Source: DATDMG01 sp036518955 (GTDB lineage: Bacteria > Actinomycetota > Actinomycetes > Actinomycetales > Kineosporiaceae). From it: a stretch of 14,839 nucleotides of DNA. This document shows, piece by piece, positions 13,774 to 14,839 of the stretch. The stretch covers positions 1-14,839 of the forward strand of contig DATDMG010000151.1 of the NCBI GenBank assembly GCA_036518955.1. The letters run 5' to 3'. Below the pieces are notes generated by a model. That model was not told where the DNA came from. It ran no database searches and saw only the letters and a list, made by a program, of their open reading frames with translations. Position numbers and translations under genes: made by a program. Every line of letters begins with the position of its first letter. Positions within the stretch are counted from its first letter, which is position 1.

Positions 13774-14343
13774 TCACCGGGGGCTCACCACCAGCGCCAG
13801 GGCGAGGGCGGACAGGTACCCGGCGGCGAACAGGGCCGGCACCCACTGCTCCAGCTGCGTCAGCGGCAGGTAGCGGGCGGGTACCTGGCCCCGCCCCAGC
13901 GCCGTCCATTCGGCACTCCAGTACGCCGACGCCGGGAGCCGCTTCTCCAACAGGCCGATCACCACGTACTTGGCCGTGTTGAGCTGACGGTAGGAGCGCA
14001 GCATCCAGTACCAGCCGATGCACTGCACGACGAGGGCCAGCGCCGGGAAGGTCAGCCATCCCGCGCCGAAGGCCGACCGCTCCTGCCAGAACACCCCGAA
14101 GAGCGTGAGAACCGTGGTGTTGAGCGTGAGGAAGAAGGAATTGGCCGCCGTGCGGCGCGCGCTGACCCGGTCGGCCATCTCGACGCAGAGCTTGTACTGC
14201 TCCAGCAGCGCGGCCGAGTACCCGGGGGGCAGCGCCTCCCACTCGGGAGGCCCCGCCGACCAGAGCGCCTGCTCGACCTCCGCGGGATCGGCCACGCTGA
14301 TCCGCACGTACCGGTCCATGAACCCGTCGAGCATGCTGCCCAT
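13774..14343 (-). CDS. Small membrane protein, SLATT/RipA-like, first gene of the operon
   Basis: A start at ATG 14343 gives 189 residues. ATG 14334 and an upstream TTG 14379 are alternatives, none with a clean ribosome site. An amphipathic helix (EQYKLCVEMADRVSARRTAA, 49-68) runs into TM1 (69-86). TM2 spans about 98-115 and continues into a polar helix (MLRSYRQLNTAKYVVIGLLE, 114-133). The block LEKRLPASAYWSAEWTALGR (132-151) and YLPLTQLEQWVP follow, then TM3 (168-186). This order of long helix, TM, TM, helix with YRxLNxAK and LExxLP recalls the SLATT-type pore-forming effectors of nucleotide-signal defence systems and the proteins called 'RipA family octameric membrane protein'. The match is by pattern, not by alignment. 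Confidence 0.65.
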   Translation of the reverse strand: MGSMLDGFMDRYVRISVADPAEVEQALWSAGPPEWEALPPGYSAALLEQYKLCVEMADRVSARRTAANSFFLTLNTTVLTLFGVFWQERSAFGAGWLTFPALALVVQCIGWYWMLRSYRQLNTAKYVVIGLLEKRLPASAYWSAEWTALGRGQVPARYLPLTQLEQWVPALFAAGYLSALALALVVSPR

Positions 14344-14698
14344 CCCCCGCGCCCGTTCAGCCCCATCCCCTCGGATCAAGCGTAACCGTCAGCCCACGGG
14401 CACCAGTAGCTCCGTCGACGCCCCGGACGACGCGGGCGTCCCGCTTGGTCACGGTCTCGGTGATCTCATCGATCGACGCGGAACCCCCAGTGACCGGACC
14501 GCTGTGAGCGTGGGCCAGTGAAGCTCGTGGTAGGCCGGCAGGGCACGTTGCCGTTGCGGAGCTGGTAGCCCTTGGTCCGCTCCACGTCGACGCTGGCCAG
14601 CAGCAGGGTTTCGGCGGCCTGGCGGGTGCCCGCCGGGGGCGGGCGGCGGAGATCGTGATCATCGGGGGCGGTCCAGGGTGAGGGCTGGCCAGACTCAC
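14344..14698. other. Region upstream of the operon holding relics
   Basis: About 355 bp contain no intact gene. The part next to the operon (14344-14419) should hold its promoter; a TACGCT -10-like element is present around 14380-14385 on the minus strand but lacks a clear -35. Further upstream is the Mrr-N-like relic (14420-14541). Beyond that a coding-like minus-strand piece (about 14550-14630) reads AAETLLLASVDVERTKGYQL then RNGNV; I cannot assign it. Confidence 0.5.
14420..14541 (-). pseudogene. Frameshifted Mrr N-terminal-like winged-helix relic
   Basis: On the minus strand one frame from 14541 reads LPAYHELHWPTLTAVRSLG, and after a shift near 14490 another frame continues GGSASIDEITETVTKRDA. 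Joined, this is the winged-helix specificity domain that starts Mrr-type restriction endonucleases (PxYHELxxPxLxALxxLGGSASIxEIxExV). The nuclease domain is absent. The frameshift makes this a relic of a restriction gene directly upstream of the operon. Confidence 0.6.
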
Positions 14699-14839
14699 CT
14701 AGCTTGGCGGCGGCCGGGCCAGCACGGCGTACCGCGCCCGCGGTCCGCTGGCCAGCAGCTCGGGGTGGCGGGCCAGCGGCCTGGCCTGAAGCTGGCCCGG
14801 CAGCGCGTCTCCGCGGTCGAGGGCCCGCGCGACGTCGGG
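14699..14839 (-). CDS. C-terminal end of an unknown protein (partial, leaves the window)
   Basis: A minus-strand frame open from the window edge to TAG 14699-14701 encodes 46 residues: PDVARALDRGDALPGQLQAR, PLARHPELLASGPRARYAVL, ARPPPS. Codon third positions are almost all G/C, as in a real gene. It reads as a helical C-terminus ending in a strand (RYAVLAR). I cannot assign a family from this piece. Confidence 0.5.
   Translation of the reverse strand, partial: PDVARALDRGDALPGQLQARPLARHPELLASGPRARYAVLARPPPS

Noticed and set aside
14357..14698. A 113-codon minus-strand frame upstream of the operon
   Set aside because: Only the short GGSASIDEITETVTKRDA part is protein-like, and it belongs to the frameshifted Mrr-like relic. 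The rest is Pro/Arg-rich noise.
1..14839. CRISPR array, rRNA or intact phage/plasmid replication genes
   Set aside because: No regularly spaced direct repeats, no rRNA-like sequence and no integrase, replication or structural phage genes were seen.

Overview
This 14.8 kb window is very GC-rich. Codon third positions are strongly G/C, GTG starts are common, and the gene families (ECF sigma with a zinc-finger anti-sigma, CaCA cation antiporter, DUF1345 membrane protein, secreted proteins with Ala-rich signal peptides) point to a high-GC actinomycete chromosome. I cannot name the genus from the sequence. Several dead genes and transposase fragments show this is an accessory, repeatedly rearranged stretch.

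Left part (1-2300): the 3' tail of an IS5-type transposase, then about 380 bp without a gene but with three strong consecutive inverted repeats, then a multi-membrane-span glycosyltransferase of the ArnT/GT39-like type.

Centre-left (2378-6490): a secreted beta-barrel-like small protein faces away from an ECF sigma/anti-sigma pair that overlaps by 11 bp. The divergent layout suggests that the secreted protein may belong to the sigma factor's regulon. After the pair come hairpins, including a perfect 16-bp inverted repeat, a truncated M20 amidohydrolase relic, and an intact Ca2+/H+ antiporter (ChaA-type).

Centre (6591-8308): a DUF1345 membrane protein, then a small unknown ORF translationally coupled (ATGA) to a gluconate kinase.

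Graveyard (8309-9191): no intact gene. It holds a relic with the exact geometry of a tRNA 3' end, a frameshifted fragment of a small protein, and a frameshifted IS3-type OrfA. It is followed by a secreted protein with an HEYAE motif on the minus strand (9192-10016).

Right part (10017-14839): relics of a histidine kinase and a transposase abut the 3' end of a four-gene minus-strand operon (14343 down to 10601). In transcription order its products are a three-TM-segment membrane protein of SLATT/RipA-like build, a two-TM protein with a TIR/SLOG-like Rossmann-type cytoplasmic domain, an unknown protein with a proline-rich linker, and a J-domain / transmembrane / RCC1-repeat fusion. The genes are spaced 61 bp, -4 bp (GTGA overlap) and 2 bp apart, so their products probably act together. 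This is the best candidate for an undescribed membrane-associated sensing or defence-like system. Upstream of it lies a frameshifted Mrr N-terminal-like winged-helix relic, and the end of another minus-strand gene runs off the window.
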